NCBI GenBank assembly: GCA_937922945.1
Contig: CAKZUP010000059.1
Span: forward strand, 1-42,332
Direction: 5' to 3'
Length of the DNA: 42,332 bases
From: an uncultured Granulosicoccaceae bacterium
Lineage (GTDB): Bacteria; Pseudomonadota; Gammaproteobacteria; Granulosicoccales; Granulosicoccaceae
The translations under genes and the position numbers were made by a program. How positions within the stretch are numbered: position 1 is the first letter of the stretch; every line of letters begins with the position of its first letter. Below the pieces are notes generated by a model, which was given only the letters and a program-made list of their open reading frames with translations, ran no database searches and was not told where the DNA came from. This document shows positions 7,593 to 15,694 of the stretch, piece by piece.

Positions 7593-10253
7593 ATGAAAAA
7601 TCTGGAAGACATATACCCGTTAACACCTATGCAGGAGGCTATGCTTCTGCATGCGGTGGGTAATCCGGATTCAACAGAGCTGAACTCGCATATTGTTTTT
7701 GAGCTCCCTGACGAGTGCCATGTTAGTCAGTTGGAGATAGTCTGGGCGAAACTGATAGATCGTCATTCAGTATTGCGTACGGGCTTTCATTGGAAATCAG
7801 AGCAAGGCCCGTTGCAGTTTGTGCTTGGCTCTGCTGTGCTTGAAAGCGAAGTTGTCGAACTCAAGTCTGGTTCTAGTGAAAGTGTTGAGCTGCAAAAAGC
7901 GAGAATATTGTCGGCTGACAAACAGAAGCCGATTGATATCACTAAAGCGCCTTTGATGCGAGTGATGTATATCATCTCAGATACGGGTGAAAAAACGATG
8001 CTGTGGACATCTCATCATTTAATACTCGACCGATGGTGCATCCCGATAATTGTCAGTGAACTTGAATCTTTATTAAGTGAGTTATTAGCACAGGAGCTAC
8101 CCGTAAAAAGTTCGTCGACATCTTCATTTTCAAGTGTCAAGACGCAACCACAGCCGTTTAAGTCCTATATCAGTTTCATACAATCCAGCTCGCCCAATGC
8201 CGCGTTGAATTACTGGGTTGATTACCTCGACGGTTTTCGTGGTGGTGAGTCTTTAACCATGCGTAACTGTGACGCGACGGCGACTGGCGAGCAGCAAGCT
8301 ACCGTTCATGTATCGTTTTCAGAGCTGGGTAATTTTAATCAACTCAAGCGTCGCACCGGCGCTACCTCTGCGGCTCTTTTTCAAGTCGCATGGGGGCTGA
8401 CCATGTCAAGGCTTGTGCAAAACCCCGATGTCCTGTTTGGTGTCACCGTCAGTGGAAGGCCGGCGGGCATCCCGGGTATTGAACGTATGATTGGTTGTTT
8501 TATCAATAACGTGGCTAGTCGATGCAATATCGAGCCTGAGGTGTCTCTGAACAACCTGTTGTCAAACCTGCTCTCCGATCAGCAGAGCAGAGAACCTCAT
8601 CAGCATTTTTCACTGCTGCAATTGAATCAAGCCTTTAAAGCGCAGAATAAGAGTACGCAAGACAGACTGATTGATACACTTTTTTTGTGGTTGAATAAAG
8701 TTGAATCTGCGGCTGAAGTACCTTCACAAGCTAACGCTCACACCCGGAAACCATTAAAGCCGATAGGCGATGGTCATCAGGCTGCTTCTGTGTTTCCGTT
8801 ATCGATGATCGTCAACGAAAGTGTGGACGGGTTTGATTTGATCCTGAAAACCATCGCGGGATTCACGACGATTACGCCACTGGATGACATGCTTACACAG
8901 TACCGTGCTACGTTACAGATGCTCGGCACGGTCGATATTAACGAGGCTATCTCACAGTTACCGGGCTTTGAATTTATTGCACAATCTGGAGTGCAAGCTG
9001 AAAGCGACGACGTGACACATGTCGATTCCGACGTAGTTTCCTGGCAAGCTGCGACTCAATCACCGGTAAGTAGTGGCGAGTCGCTAAGTGGGCGCGAAAA
9101 GGGTCGTGACTTATTGGAAAAAACCTACGTAGAACAAGTTCTTTTGCATGAATGGAAAGTCGCGCTGAAGCTCTCCGAGCTGGATAAAAGCCTCAGTTTT
9201 TTTGAGTTGGGTGGCAATTCGATAGATGCAGCTCGACTTCATAATCGGGTGGAAACAATGTTGAGGTGCTCGATTCCGATTATTACGCTTTATTCAAAAC
9301 CCCATTTTAACGATATGCTCGATATCATTGTCGACAATAGCTGGACAATGAAACCTGACGTGTGTCTGCCGATTCGTGCTACGGGTTCATTGCAACCGCT
9401 GTTTTGCGTTGCCACTCCCGATGTCAATACCATCGGATTTGCACATTTGGGTAATCGCTTGAGCGATACCATTCCGGTATTTGTACTACAAGCTCCTCCT
9501 GAGTCTTCTACTTTCAGAGAACTTTTGCCAGGTGAATTACCACCTTTAGCTGAACAGTACGTTAAGGCCATGCAGGAGGTTCAGCCAGAGGGGCCGTATC
9601 ACCTGTTCGGTATGTGTACCGGGGCGCAACTGACTTACGAGATGGCTAAAATTCTTGAGAACAAGGGTGAGAGTTGCGGCTTGGTCGGTATTTTGAATAC
9701 CTGGGCAACGTTTACTGTGTCTCGCACGTATCGGCTACAACAACTGATGTCGCGTTATAAACTACTTACCCAAGAACGTTGGTTGGATGTACCCATGGTG
9801 CTTTGGCGCCGTGTCATAGTAAGGCGTGTATTGCAGCCCTTGTTCACAAACCGTAACCACCTATTCGCGACATCCACGGCAAGCGAAAGCTCTGCCTCAT
9901 CACCGTCGAAGAGCGTGCTTGCAGAATCGGAAACGCCTAACGGACCTGGCCCGGCTTCCGAGTCTGCAGCGCCATCGGGTCAGCCAACGATTCCGCAAGT
10001 AGACGAGTGGGTGCATGTTTATGGCTGGCACCGACTCTATAAGCCTGCGAAGAAACTCAAGCAGAAGCTCACGGTGTATGCGATAGAGCAGCAGCCGTTT
10101 TGGCGAATTCGAAGCCAGCATTTGGGTTGGGAGCTGCATGCAGAATCTGTGGAGACGAAAAAACTAAAATGTGATGCCCATGAGAATTTATTTCGAGAAC
10201 CTTCGATTACTGACATAGTGGAAGTGCTTGAAAAGAGCTTGTTAAGAAAATGA
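7593..10253 (+). CDS. Nonribosomal peptide synthetase, C-T-TE without adenylation domain
   Basis: The preferred ATG at 7593 gives 886 residues beginning MKNLEDIYPLTPMQEAML, like NRPS acceptor COM regions; a TTG at 7575 would add six residues. The condensation domain (about 1-440) has HHLILD at 141-146 and should be of the type that accepts a D residue, since the previous protein ends in an E domain. A linker follows directly into a carrier domain (FFELGGNS, Ser543), so the adenylation domain is absent. The thioesterase (about 610-886) has GMCTG at 673-677, making the nucleophile Cys675 rather than Ser. The position 27 residues later, where surfactin TE has Asp107, is Asn702 (ILNTW). His863 (DAHENLFREP) is kept. 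A Ser/Ala/Pro-rich insertion at about 752-800 sits in the lid region. The carrier must be loaded in trans, perhaps by the first protein's A domain, or the chain is released differently. Confidence 0.93.
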   Translation: MKNLEDIYPLTPMQEAMLLHAVGNPDSTELNSHIVFELPDECHVSQLEIVWAKLIDRHSVLRTGFHWKSEQGPLQFVLGSAVLESEVVELKSGSSESVELQKARILSADKQKPIDITKAPLMRVMYIISDTGEKTMLWTSHHLILDRWCIPIIVSELESLLSELLAQELPVKSSSTSSFSSVKTQPQPFKSYISFIQSSSPNAALNYWVDYLDGFRGGESLTMRNCDATATGEQQATVHVSFSELGNFNQLKRRTGATSAALFQVAWGLTMSRLVQNPDVLFGVTVSGRPAGIPGIERMIGCFINNVASRCNIEPEVSLNNLLSNLLSDQQSREPHQHFSLLQLNQAFKAQNKSTQDRLIDTLFLWLNKVESAAEVPSQANAHTRKPLKPIGDGHQAASVFPLSMIVNESVDGFDLILKTIAGFTTITPLDDMLTQYRATLQMLGTVDINEAISQLPGFEFIAQSGVQAESDDVTHVDSDVVSWQAATQSPVSSGESLSGREKGRDLLEKTYVEQVLLHEWKVALKLSELDKSLSFFELGGNSIDAARLHNRVETMLRCSIPIITLYSKPHFNDMLDIIVDNSWTMKPDVCLPIRATGSLQPLFCVATPDVNTIGFAHLGNRLSDTIPVFVLQAPPESSTFRELLPGELPPLAEQYVKAMQEVQPEGPYHLFGMCTGAQLTYEMAKILENKGESCGLVGILNTWATFTVSRTYRLQQLMSRYKLLTQERWLDVPMVLWRRVIVRRVLQPLFTNRNHLFATSTASESSASSPSKSVLAESETPNGPGPASESAAPSGQPTIPQVDEWVHVYGWHRLYKPAKKLKQKLTVYAIEQQPFWRIRSQHLGWELHAESVETKKLKCDAHENLFREPSITDIVEVLEKSLLRK

Positions 10254-10289
10254 TGACACGCAGATTCAATCTGCGATAACCTCAGTTAC

Positions 10290-11309
10290 ATGAAACCCAT
10301 CGTTCTATCATCACCCGCACCACGCAGTCTTGAGCTGATTTTTTCTTGCGAGAAACTGTCGCTACTCCACAGCAAATACGACGTGGTCGAAACCACAGAT
10401 GATGCTTTGGCGAGTTTGCCTGAAAAAACACTTGGTGCTGCTCGTTATATCATTGGTCAGCCTCCCATTTCAGACATAACGCTTGCAAAGCTACAGAATT
10501 TGCGCGCTGTGCTTAATGTGGAGTCGAATCTTATCGACAATATGCCTTATCAAACTATTTTCGAGCGTGGCGTGCATGTGCTGACAACCGGTGCGGTGTT
10601 CGCCCAGCCTGTGGCCGAATTGGGTTTGGGATTAGCGCTCGATTTAGCGCGTGGCATTACCCACGCTGATAAAGCGTTCACGCAGGGTAAAGAGCTATGG
10701 GGTGGTGATGGGAATACGCAGGCACGCCTTCTCTCAGGTTCCAATATTGGCATCATCGGCTATGGCGATCTTGGTCGTGCATTGAAAAAGGTATTAAGCG
10801 GATTTAATGCTTCTATTAAAGTGTACGACCCGTGGTTGCCACCGTCTGTGCTTAAAGAGAGTGGTGTTGTGCCAGCAACGTTAGATGAGGTCATCGCAAG
10901 CACCGATTTTATATTCGTTGTAGCGGCAGTTACATCAGAGAATCTTCACTTTATCGGTGAGGCAGAATTTTCTGCTATGCGATCGGGTGCCTGTTTCATA
11001 TTGTTGTCTCGTGCAGAGGTGGTTGATTTCAATGCCATGATGGATGCAGCGGAATCTGGGCATATTCTGGTGGCGAGCGATGTGTTCCCAGAAGAGCCTC
11101 TGGCGGCGAATCATCGTGCGCGAGGCTTACCAAATTTTATTCGTTCCGCCCACAGGGCTGGTGCAATGGATGTTGCATTCAAACACATGGGTAACATGGT
11201 GCTTGAAGATATGGAGTTGATGGACAGAGGCCTGCCACCCATACGTTGCAAACGGGCTGAGCGAGAAACTGTCAGTCGTATGCAATCGAAGCCGGTTGTA
11301 AATAATTAG
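10290..11309 (+). CDS. D-isomer-specific 2-hydroxyacid dehydrogenase
   Basis: A 339-residue NAD(P)-dependent dehydrogenase of the D-2-hydroxyacid family. The Rossmann motif is IGYGDLG (Gly157, Gly159, Gly162), with Asp180 at the end of beta-2, which favours NAD. The catalytic set is complete: Arg241 (LLSRAEVVD), Glu269 (DVFPEEP) and His288 (SAHRAGA). It should interconvert a 2-oxoacid and a D-2-hydroxyacid in the cytoplasm. It starts 36 bp after the second NRPS gene on the same strand, so it is likely the last gene of that operon, making or recycling a hydroxyacid building block. The actual substrate cannot be read from the sequence. Its stop codon directly abuts the stop of the convergent cytochrome b gene. 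Confidence 0.88.
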   Translation: MKPIVLSSPAPRSLELIFSCEKLSLLHSKYDVVETTDDALASLPEKTLGAARYIIGQPPISDITLAKLQNLRAVLNVESNLIDNMPYQTIFERGVHVLTTGAVFAQPVAELGLGLALDLARGITHADKAFTQGKELWGGDGNTQARLLSGSNIGIIGYGDLGRALKKVLSGFNASIKVYDPWLPPSVLKESGVVPATLDEVIASTDFIFVVAAVTSENLHFIGEAEFSAMRSGACFILLSRAEVVDFNAMMDAAESGHILVASDVFPEEPLAANHRARGLPNFIRSAHRAGAMDVAFKHMGNMVLEDMELMDRGLPPIRCKRAERETVSRMQSKPVVNN

Positions 11310-11999
11310 CTATAACCCAAACCAGCCAAACAACCAACTGATAACGCCTGCCACCACTAATAACACAAGCAATCCAATCCATGCTGACGCCCAATGCATG
11401 TTGGGTGGCGTATTCTGGTTCGACCAGTGCATTCGTCCGCTAATCATCGGGGAAATCAGGTTTTGGCCGGCACGCAGTAAGTAAAAAAGAATCATAAACA
11501 CGTGCAACCCGACAATTATCATCAGGAACTTGGCGTTAAGGTGATGTAGATGTAGAAGCCGTTCACTTAGATCTGCACTCAACGTACCATAGAATGCACC
11601 TTCAATAAGTTCATCTTCATCGGCGATCAATATCCCGCTGATAGCTTGAAACGATACCAGTGCGAGCATGATCAGTACTGCCCAGCCACCAGCCGCATTG
11701 TGCCCAACAGTTTGTTCAGGTTTGCCTTGCAGTAAATGGATAAGGTGTTTGACTGCTGAAACAGGCGATTTAACCATCGGTAGCAAACGAGCACTGCCGC
11801 TACCGATTATTCCCCAGATGAGTCGGAAGGCTAACAGCAGCAGAACGAACTCGCCCGCCTGGCGGTGCCACTCGAAAAATTGAAAGCCGGTTTGACCGCT
11901 GACCAGCAAAAAGACAATGGCTGCAGCAAATAACCAATGGAACAATCGGGTCCAGATATCCCAGACCCGAATTCTGTTTTGACGATGTTGCTCAGCCAT
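11310..11999 (-). CDS. Cytochrome b561-type membrane protein
   Basis: A 229-residue di-haem cytochrome b of the bacterial b561 / Ni,Fe-hydrogenase cytochrome b family. The N-terminus has VWDIWTRLFHW (His21) and EWHRQAGE (His45), with further histidines at 150-153 and His166 in GLHVFMI. GHNAAGGW around 100-106 is a conserved loop. Four core membrane helices are followed by an extra C-terminal helix ending in SWLFGWFGL. It would move electrons between the quinone pool and a periplasmic partner. The cytochrome c' gene starts just upstream on the same strand with an 8-bp gap, so the two form an operon and the c-type protein is the likely redox partner. Confidence 0.85.
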   Translation of the reverse strand: MAEQHRQNRIRVWDIWTRLFHWLFAAAIVFLLVSGQTGFQFFEWHRQAGEFVLLLLAFRLIWGIIGSGSARLLPMVKSPVSAVKHLIHLLQGKPEQTVGHNAAGGWAVLIMLALVSFQAISGILIADEDELIEGAFYGTLSADLSERLLHLHHLNAKFLMIIVGLHVFMILFYLLRAGQNLISPMISGRMHWSNQNTPPNMHWASAWIGLLVLLVVAGVISWLFGWFGL

Positions 12000-12007
12000 T
12001 GTGCTAC

Positions 12008-12484
12008 TTACCGACGTTTAGCCCGATAATCATCGTGACACGCTTTGCAAGATGCGCCTACATCGCCCATCGCGCCTTGTAACGCATCAAGGCCTTGCCC
12101 GGCTTGCTCGGCAAGTACCGCTGAAGCGCTTTTAAGTGCATCAGCTTTTTCCACAATGGCAGGGAAAGTAGACCAGATTACGGGTAACGCGCGATTTTTG
12201 AGATTTCCCTCAGTTTCGCTGTCTGAACCTGCAGGCCACATGGCAGATTGTCCGAAATTGGCGGCGGCGTTCAGGTTCGCTGCAAGTTCAGCGGCAAGCG
12301 CTGCGTCGTACTCGATCTTTCCTTTTGCCATGTCGCCCAAAATACCCACATTGAATGAGTAAGTCTGGAACATGGCTTGCCGGCCCTTGATGGCGGCATC
12401 GTGTGGTCCTTCGGCTGCGGCCGTTGTGATAAATGCGGTGCCTGATATGACGATGGCTATCGCGATTGCCATGATTGACTTCAT
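12008..12484 (-). CDS. Periplasmic cytochrome c'/c556-type
   Basis: A 158-residue protein with a Sec signal peptide (about residues 1-24, ending TTAAAEG) and a single C-terminal haem motif, CKACH at 146-150, six codons before basic residues and the stop. The length, the N-terminal helix with RQAM and the C-terminal CXXCH place it in the cytochrome c'/c556 four-helix family. Such proteins carry electrons or bind small gases such as NO; which applies here cannot be told. A purine-rich AAAGGATG stretch lies upstream of the ATG. It is first in a two-gene unit with the cytochrome b and is divergent from a LysR gene across a 138-bp region with a perfect dyad. Confidence 0.88.
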   Translation of the reverse strand: MKSIMAIAIAIVISGTAFITTAAAEGPHDAAIKGRQAMFQTYSFNVGILGDMAKGKIEYDAALAAELAANLNAAANFGQSAMWPAGSDSETEGNLKNRALPVIWSTFPAIVEKADALKSASAVLAEQAGQGLDALQGAMGDVGASCKACHDDYRAKRR

Positions 12485-12564
12485 AACATTTCATCCTTTG
12501 CTGGTTTGAACACACAACATACCAAAAAGCCTGGTGCACAATGAAGAATAAATCCTTGCATAAA

Positions 12565-12591
12565 TGAACAATGCCTGTGCAGAATTGTTCA
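12565..12591. promoter_or_regulatory. Perfect dyad with T-N11-A core, probable LysR operator
   Basis: TGAACAAT at 12565-12572 and its exact inverse ATTGTTCA at 12584-12591 flank 11 bases. The inner T and A of the arms give the T-N11-A arrangement typical of LysR-type binding sites. It lies 31 bp before the LysR start at 12623 and 80 bp before the cytochrome c' start, the usual place for a site that controls a divergent target and the regulator itself. Confidence 0.75.
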
Positions 12592-12622
12592 GCAACATAC
12601 CCACTAATTGAGTGTTTAAGCA

Positions 12623-13513
12623 ATGCAATGGAATTGGGATCACATTCGTTATTTCATGGCTCTGGCAGAGCATGGCACGCTTTCAGAGGCTGCGCGGTCG
12701 ATTGGCGTGAGCCACACCACCGTACAACGGCGTATTAAACAATTCGAAGTTCAGATTCAAGCGCGGCTTTTTGACCATGCCAGCAATGGTTATGCATTAA
12801 CGAAGGTGGGTGAGACGTTGTTCGAGGAAGCAACGAAAATCCAACAGAGCTTGTCTGGTCTATCTCGGGCCCTGCAAGGTGCTGATGATGAGCTTGCTGG
12901 CGAGGTTATTATTACCACCACAGATACCTTGGCGCATAGCGTGCTGCCGCCACTCATTGCTGATTTATCAACGATGTATCCCGATATTACGTGTTCCATC
13001 TTTATGGATACCCACTTAAGCAACATTGATAAGCGTGAAGCCGACATTGCCATTCGCACTGGTAACGCGCCGCCGGATAATCTAATTGGCCGTAAAGTGG
13101 CGAATATCCATTTTGGTGTTGCAGCATCGGAGCACTACGTTGCTGGAATTGATCTCAACCAGCCTTTAGAGGACTGGCATGGCTACCGTTTCATAGCACT
13201 GGACGCATCTTTTTCAAGCGCACCTTTTTATCAGTGGTTTAATCGGCTTATGCCAATAAGCGCTGATAAAACCACGGTTAATAATTTTCTTTGTGCCGCG
13301 GCTATGGCAAATGCAGGCTTGGGAATCACGCTGTTGCCCGCTTATATTATCCCGGCTTATAAAAATCTGGTGAGATTGAAAACTAAAACACAAGTTGCTG
13401 CCAATGGCGTTTGGGTTTTATCCAATTCCGATTTACGTGACACTGAAAAAGTGAGAGTGGTACGGCAATACCTGTACGATAAGCTGCCTGTGGTTTTAGC
13501 GCCGACTGCATAA
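12623..13513 (+). CDS. LysR-family transcriptional regulator
   Basis: A 296-residue LysR-type regulator. The N-terminal winged helix-turn-helix covers about residues 5-65 (ALAEHGTLSEAARSIGVS, then TTVQRRIKQFE), followed by a substrate-binding domain from about 95 to the end. It is transcribed away from the cytochrome c'/b pair, and the dyad at 12565-12591 lies between them, so it most likely controls that pair and itself. The effector is unknown. The ATG at 12623 has only a weak ribosome site, and an in-phase alternative nearby was not found. Confidence 0.92.
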   Translation: MQWNWDHIRYFMALAEHGTLSEAARSIGVSHTTVQRRIKQFEVQIQARLFDHASNGYALTKVGETLFEEATKIQQSLSGLSRALQGADDELAGEVIITTTDTLAHSVLPPLIADLSTMYPDITCSIFMDTHLSNIDKREADIAIRTGNAPPDNLIGRKVANIHFGVAASEHYVAGIDLNQPLEDWHGYRFIALDASFSSAPFYQWFNRLMPISADKTTVNNFLCAAAMANAGLGITLLPAYIIPAYKNLVRLKTKTQVAANGVWVLSNSDLRDTEKVRVVRQYLYDKLPVVLAPTA

Positions 13514-13594
13514 AATCATCGGCAACGGCGAATAGAGAATGTACGGGTTATGGTACAAAGAGCCAGAATCGATACTAGTTTGCAATGGCGTAAG

Positions 13595-13906
13595 TTAAGT
13601 TCTACGAATGCGCACGACTTTCATAAACTCGAATTCCATACCGGCGACTTGTTCTGTGTCAGGGTAGTAAGTCAAATTGACCGATGCACCGACCAGACTG
13701 CGGTATTGTTTTTTTCGTTTATATTTAAAGCTGACTGAGTGGCCTTCCAGCATAATCGTGTTGATAAACCAATCGCCTTTTTCTCGTTGCACATGACTGC
13801 TGACTTTCACAGCGTCCAGTTGGTTGAGTTGCTGATTTTTCTTCAACAGTTTTTTAACGTCAGATTTCACAGTGAGATCACTAGCTGATTCAGTGCCGGA
13901 AAGCAA
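13595..13906 (-). CDS. Small conserved-looking hypothetical protein
   Basis: A basic protein of about 103 residues. The C-terminal half (FKYKRKKQYRSL, then VNLTYYPDTEQVAGM and a final VVRIRRT) reads like a compact beta-rich domain that I have the impression of having seen in hypothetical proteins, but no named function can be given. There is no ATG in this frame; a TTG at 13906 is the best start, with a GTG at 13870 as the alternative, and a stop occurs five codons upstream of the TTG. No good ribosome site precedes either, so the gene may be 5'-truncated or mis-started. The 80-bp gap after the LysR gene holds nothing else. Confidence 0.5.
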   Translation of the reverse strand: MLSGTESASDLTVKSDVKKLLKKNQQLNQLDAVKVSSHVQREKGDWFINTIMLEGHSVSFKYKRKKQYRSLVGASVNLTYYPDTEQVAGMEFEFMKVVRIRRT

Positions 13907-13961
13907 ACTATACAGGAGCTAGCTGGCCTTGGTTGGGAGCTGCATTAAGTGCAATGCGTTC

Positions 13962-15053
13962 TTAACAAGCCAGTCCGATTTCTCTGACAGGATTGGCAAA
14001 TAACGCTGCCAGATTGGTGTGTCGGTGTAGAATTTCCGCGCCAGATGCTAATCGCTCGGGGTGTAGTGTGCCATTTTCCCATAACGATACGCCGTCGAGT
14101 TCGACGGTTGGGTCGAGTATGTTCCAGCAGATTTCCCCTGGTGCATAGTTGCCGCAGGTATGGAAGTGAAGGATGCGCGGATTACCAAATGCAGTACCAG
14201 ACCAACGCATTAGATCGTGATTTGCGTCCGATTCAAAGTTGCAACCGGGGTGAATGCCTGCGTGCCAGGAGTCAACGAACCAGGGATCTATGTCCAGCTG
14301 TCCGGCTACCTGACGATAGTGATTCTCAACGCTCGCCACGTGTTCCTGATCGCCTTCAAATCGAACAATACGATTATCGTCAACATGAGCGAACACGACA
14401 CCTGGAAGAGGGAGGTAGTAAGGGTCGTAGAATCGTGAGCCCGTGCCAATGAGAAACCGGCTTAGCGCAATACGTCCCTTAAACCCAAGTGCAGGAATCG
14501 GTTGTGGCACCAGCAAAGGGAAACGTTTAAGGCTGACCTCTGTTGGTTTTTCACGGTTCCATTGTGGACTGCCAACGTAGTCAGTACCCAGTGGACAAGT
14601 TACACGTATTTTTTTGCTATTCCAGCAGGCTATGTCGATAGCGTTCTTTATTTCTGCCATACCATGGTGACAGGCTGTACCGAAATTCGAGTTCAGGGAT
14701 TCCTGGTTCAGTGTGTAACACATGGTGGAGGGCGGTATGTTCTCGTTCGATAAGAAGCGTATCTGATCGCCAACTCGGGAGAAGAATACAATGTGATCGA
14801 AACCGCGTAACGAATCAAGTAGTATCGCTTTCTCTTCATCGCTGTTTATAAACGAGCTGGATTCAAATTCGTAGACTGTCATGCCTAAGGCACGGCCGGC
14901 TGCCGCTACTTGCTTGGCAGCCTGTGCATCGTACACACCACTGCTCTCTGGCTCGCTGACAATCAACAAGCGTTCACCGGGCTTACCGCCAACGCAATCC
15001 CGGATAAGTGAGATGCCTCCGTTAAAGTCGCCTGTATTAATTGGAGTGTTCAT
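13962..15053 (-). CDS. M29 aminopeptidase / NicX-like metal-dependent protein
   Basis: About 363 residues from the ATG at 15053; a GTG four codons upstream is the alternative. The N-terminal half resembles the nucleotide-fold-like domain of the aminopeptidase T (M29) / 2,5-dihydroxypyridine dioxygenase (NicX) superfamily. The C-terminal half has candidate metal ligands in DSWHAGIHPGC, then GNPRILHFHTCGNY, in the order expected for that group. Family assignment rests on this motif arrangement read by eye, so it is moderate, and hydrolase and ring-opening dioxygenase roles cannot be told apart. It follows the AhpD-like gene by about 60 bp and is probably the third gene of the unit led by the XRE-cupin regulator. 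Confidence 0.5.
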   Translation of the reverse strand: MNTPINTGDFNGGISLIRDCVGGKPGERLLIVSEPESSGVYDAQAAKQVAAAGRALGMTVYEFESSSFINSDEEKAILLDSLRGFDHIVFFSRVGDQIRFLSNENIPPSTMCYTLNQESLNSNFGTACHHGMAEIKNAIDIACWNSKKIRVTCPLGTDYVGSPQWNREKPTEVSLKRFPLLVPQPIPALGFKGRIALSRFLIGTGSRFYDPYYLPLPGVVFAHVDDNRIVRFEGDQEHVASVENHYRQVAGQLDIDPWFVDSWHAGIHPGCNFESDANHDLMRWSGTAFGNPRILHFHTCGNYAPGEICWNILDPTVELDGVSLWENGTLHPERLASGAEILHRHTNLAALFANPVREIGLAC

Positions 15054-15112
15054 TCTTCTTTGCACCTGAAGAATAAAGAGTGAGCGAACTCATACCTTGT
15101 GTATAAGGGTGG

Positions 15113-15694
15113 TTAATCATTGTTTGAGTAGTACCCAACCGTGTCCCCGTCAGTGGTGACACCGAGGCCGTTCAATAATCGATTCACGTAGTTGAAGTAA
15201 CCAATAATCTGATTGGCTTCCAGTATTTCTCCGTCGCTCAAACCTTCACGCTTGAGTAATGCAACATCAGATTGTTCCATTTGGGAAGGATGGAGAGTGA
15301 GTTTTCTTGCGTATAACATTAATGCAAGTTCTGATTTGTCAAACACAGCTTCCGGATTATCCGCGTGAAGTGCTTTTTCTATCGCATCAGCTTTTGCGTC
15401 GTCGGCGATGAGATGTCGGGCGTTGGCCCAATGATTAGCCAGTGAGTACGGGCAATTATTTAATATTGAAACGTACGACGAAATGGTTTCCTGTAACCAT
15501 TGCGCAATGGTGTTGCTGTCATCGTGTAACGCGGCTCTATACAACGCCACATGGCCACGCATAGTGTTGGGTCGGTGCGAATGCACGCGCATAACATTAT
15601 CCACAGTGCCATGCGGTGTACGAGCTAATGCTAGTGCGTCGAGTAAATCATCGCTGGCCTCGGCGTCGCTGATCATGCTAATCCATGCACTCAT
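15113..15694 (-). CDS. AhpD-like / carboxymuconolactone decarboxylase-fold protein
   Basis: A 193-residue all-helical protein of the AhpD/CMD superfamily, similar in layout to 'peroxidase-related' enzymes. The active-site region reads NNCPYSLANHW: Cys81 and His88 are kept, but the second cysteine of the usual CXXC pair is Ser84. A two-cysteine AhpD redox cycle is therefore not possible at this site, and a one-cysteine or non-redox role is more likely. Its start overlaps the end of the upstream regulator gene by 4 bp, showing tight coupling with it. Confidence 0.75.
   Translation of the reverse strand: MSAWISMISDAEASDDLLDALALARTPHGTVDNVMRVHSHRPNTMRGHVALYRAALHDDSNTIAQWLQETISSYVSILNNCPYSLANHWANARHLIADDAKADAIEKALHADNPEAVFDKSELALMLYARKLTLHPSQMEQSDVALLKREGLSDGEILEANQIIGYFNYVNRLLNGLGVTTDGDTVGYYSNND

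Noticed and set aside
12045..12362. 105-codon ORF antisense to cytochrome c'
   Set aside because: The opposite strand has a signal peptide and a haem motif; this frame has neither family nor start signal.
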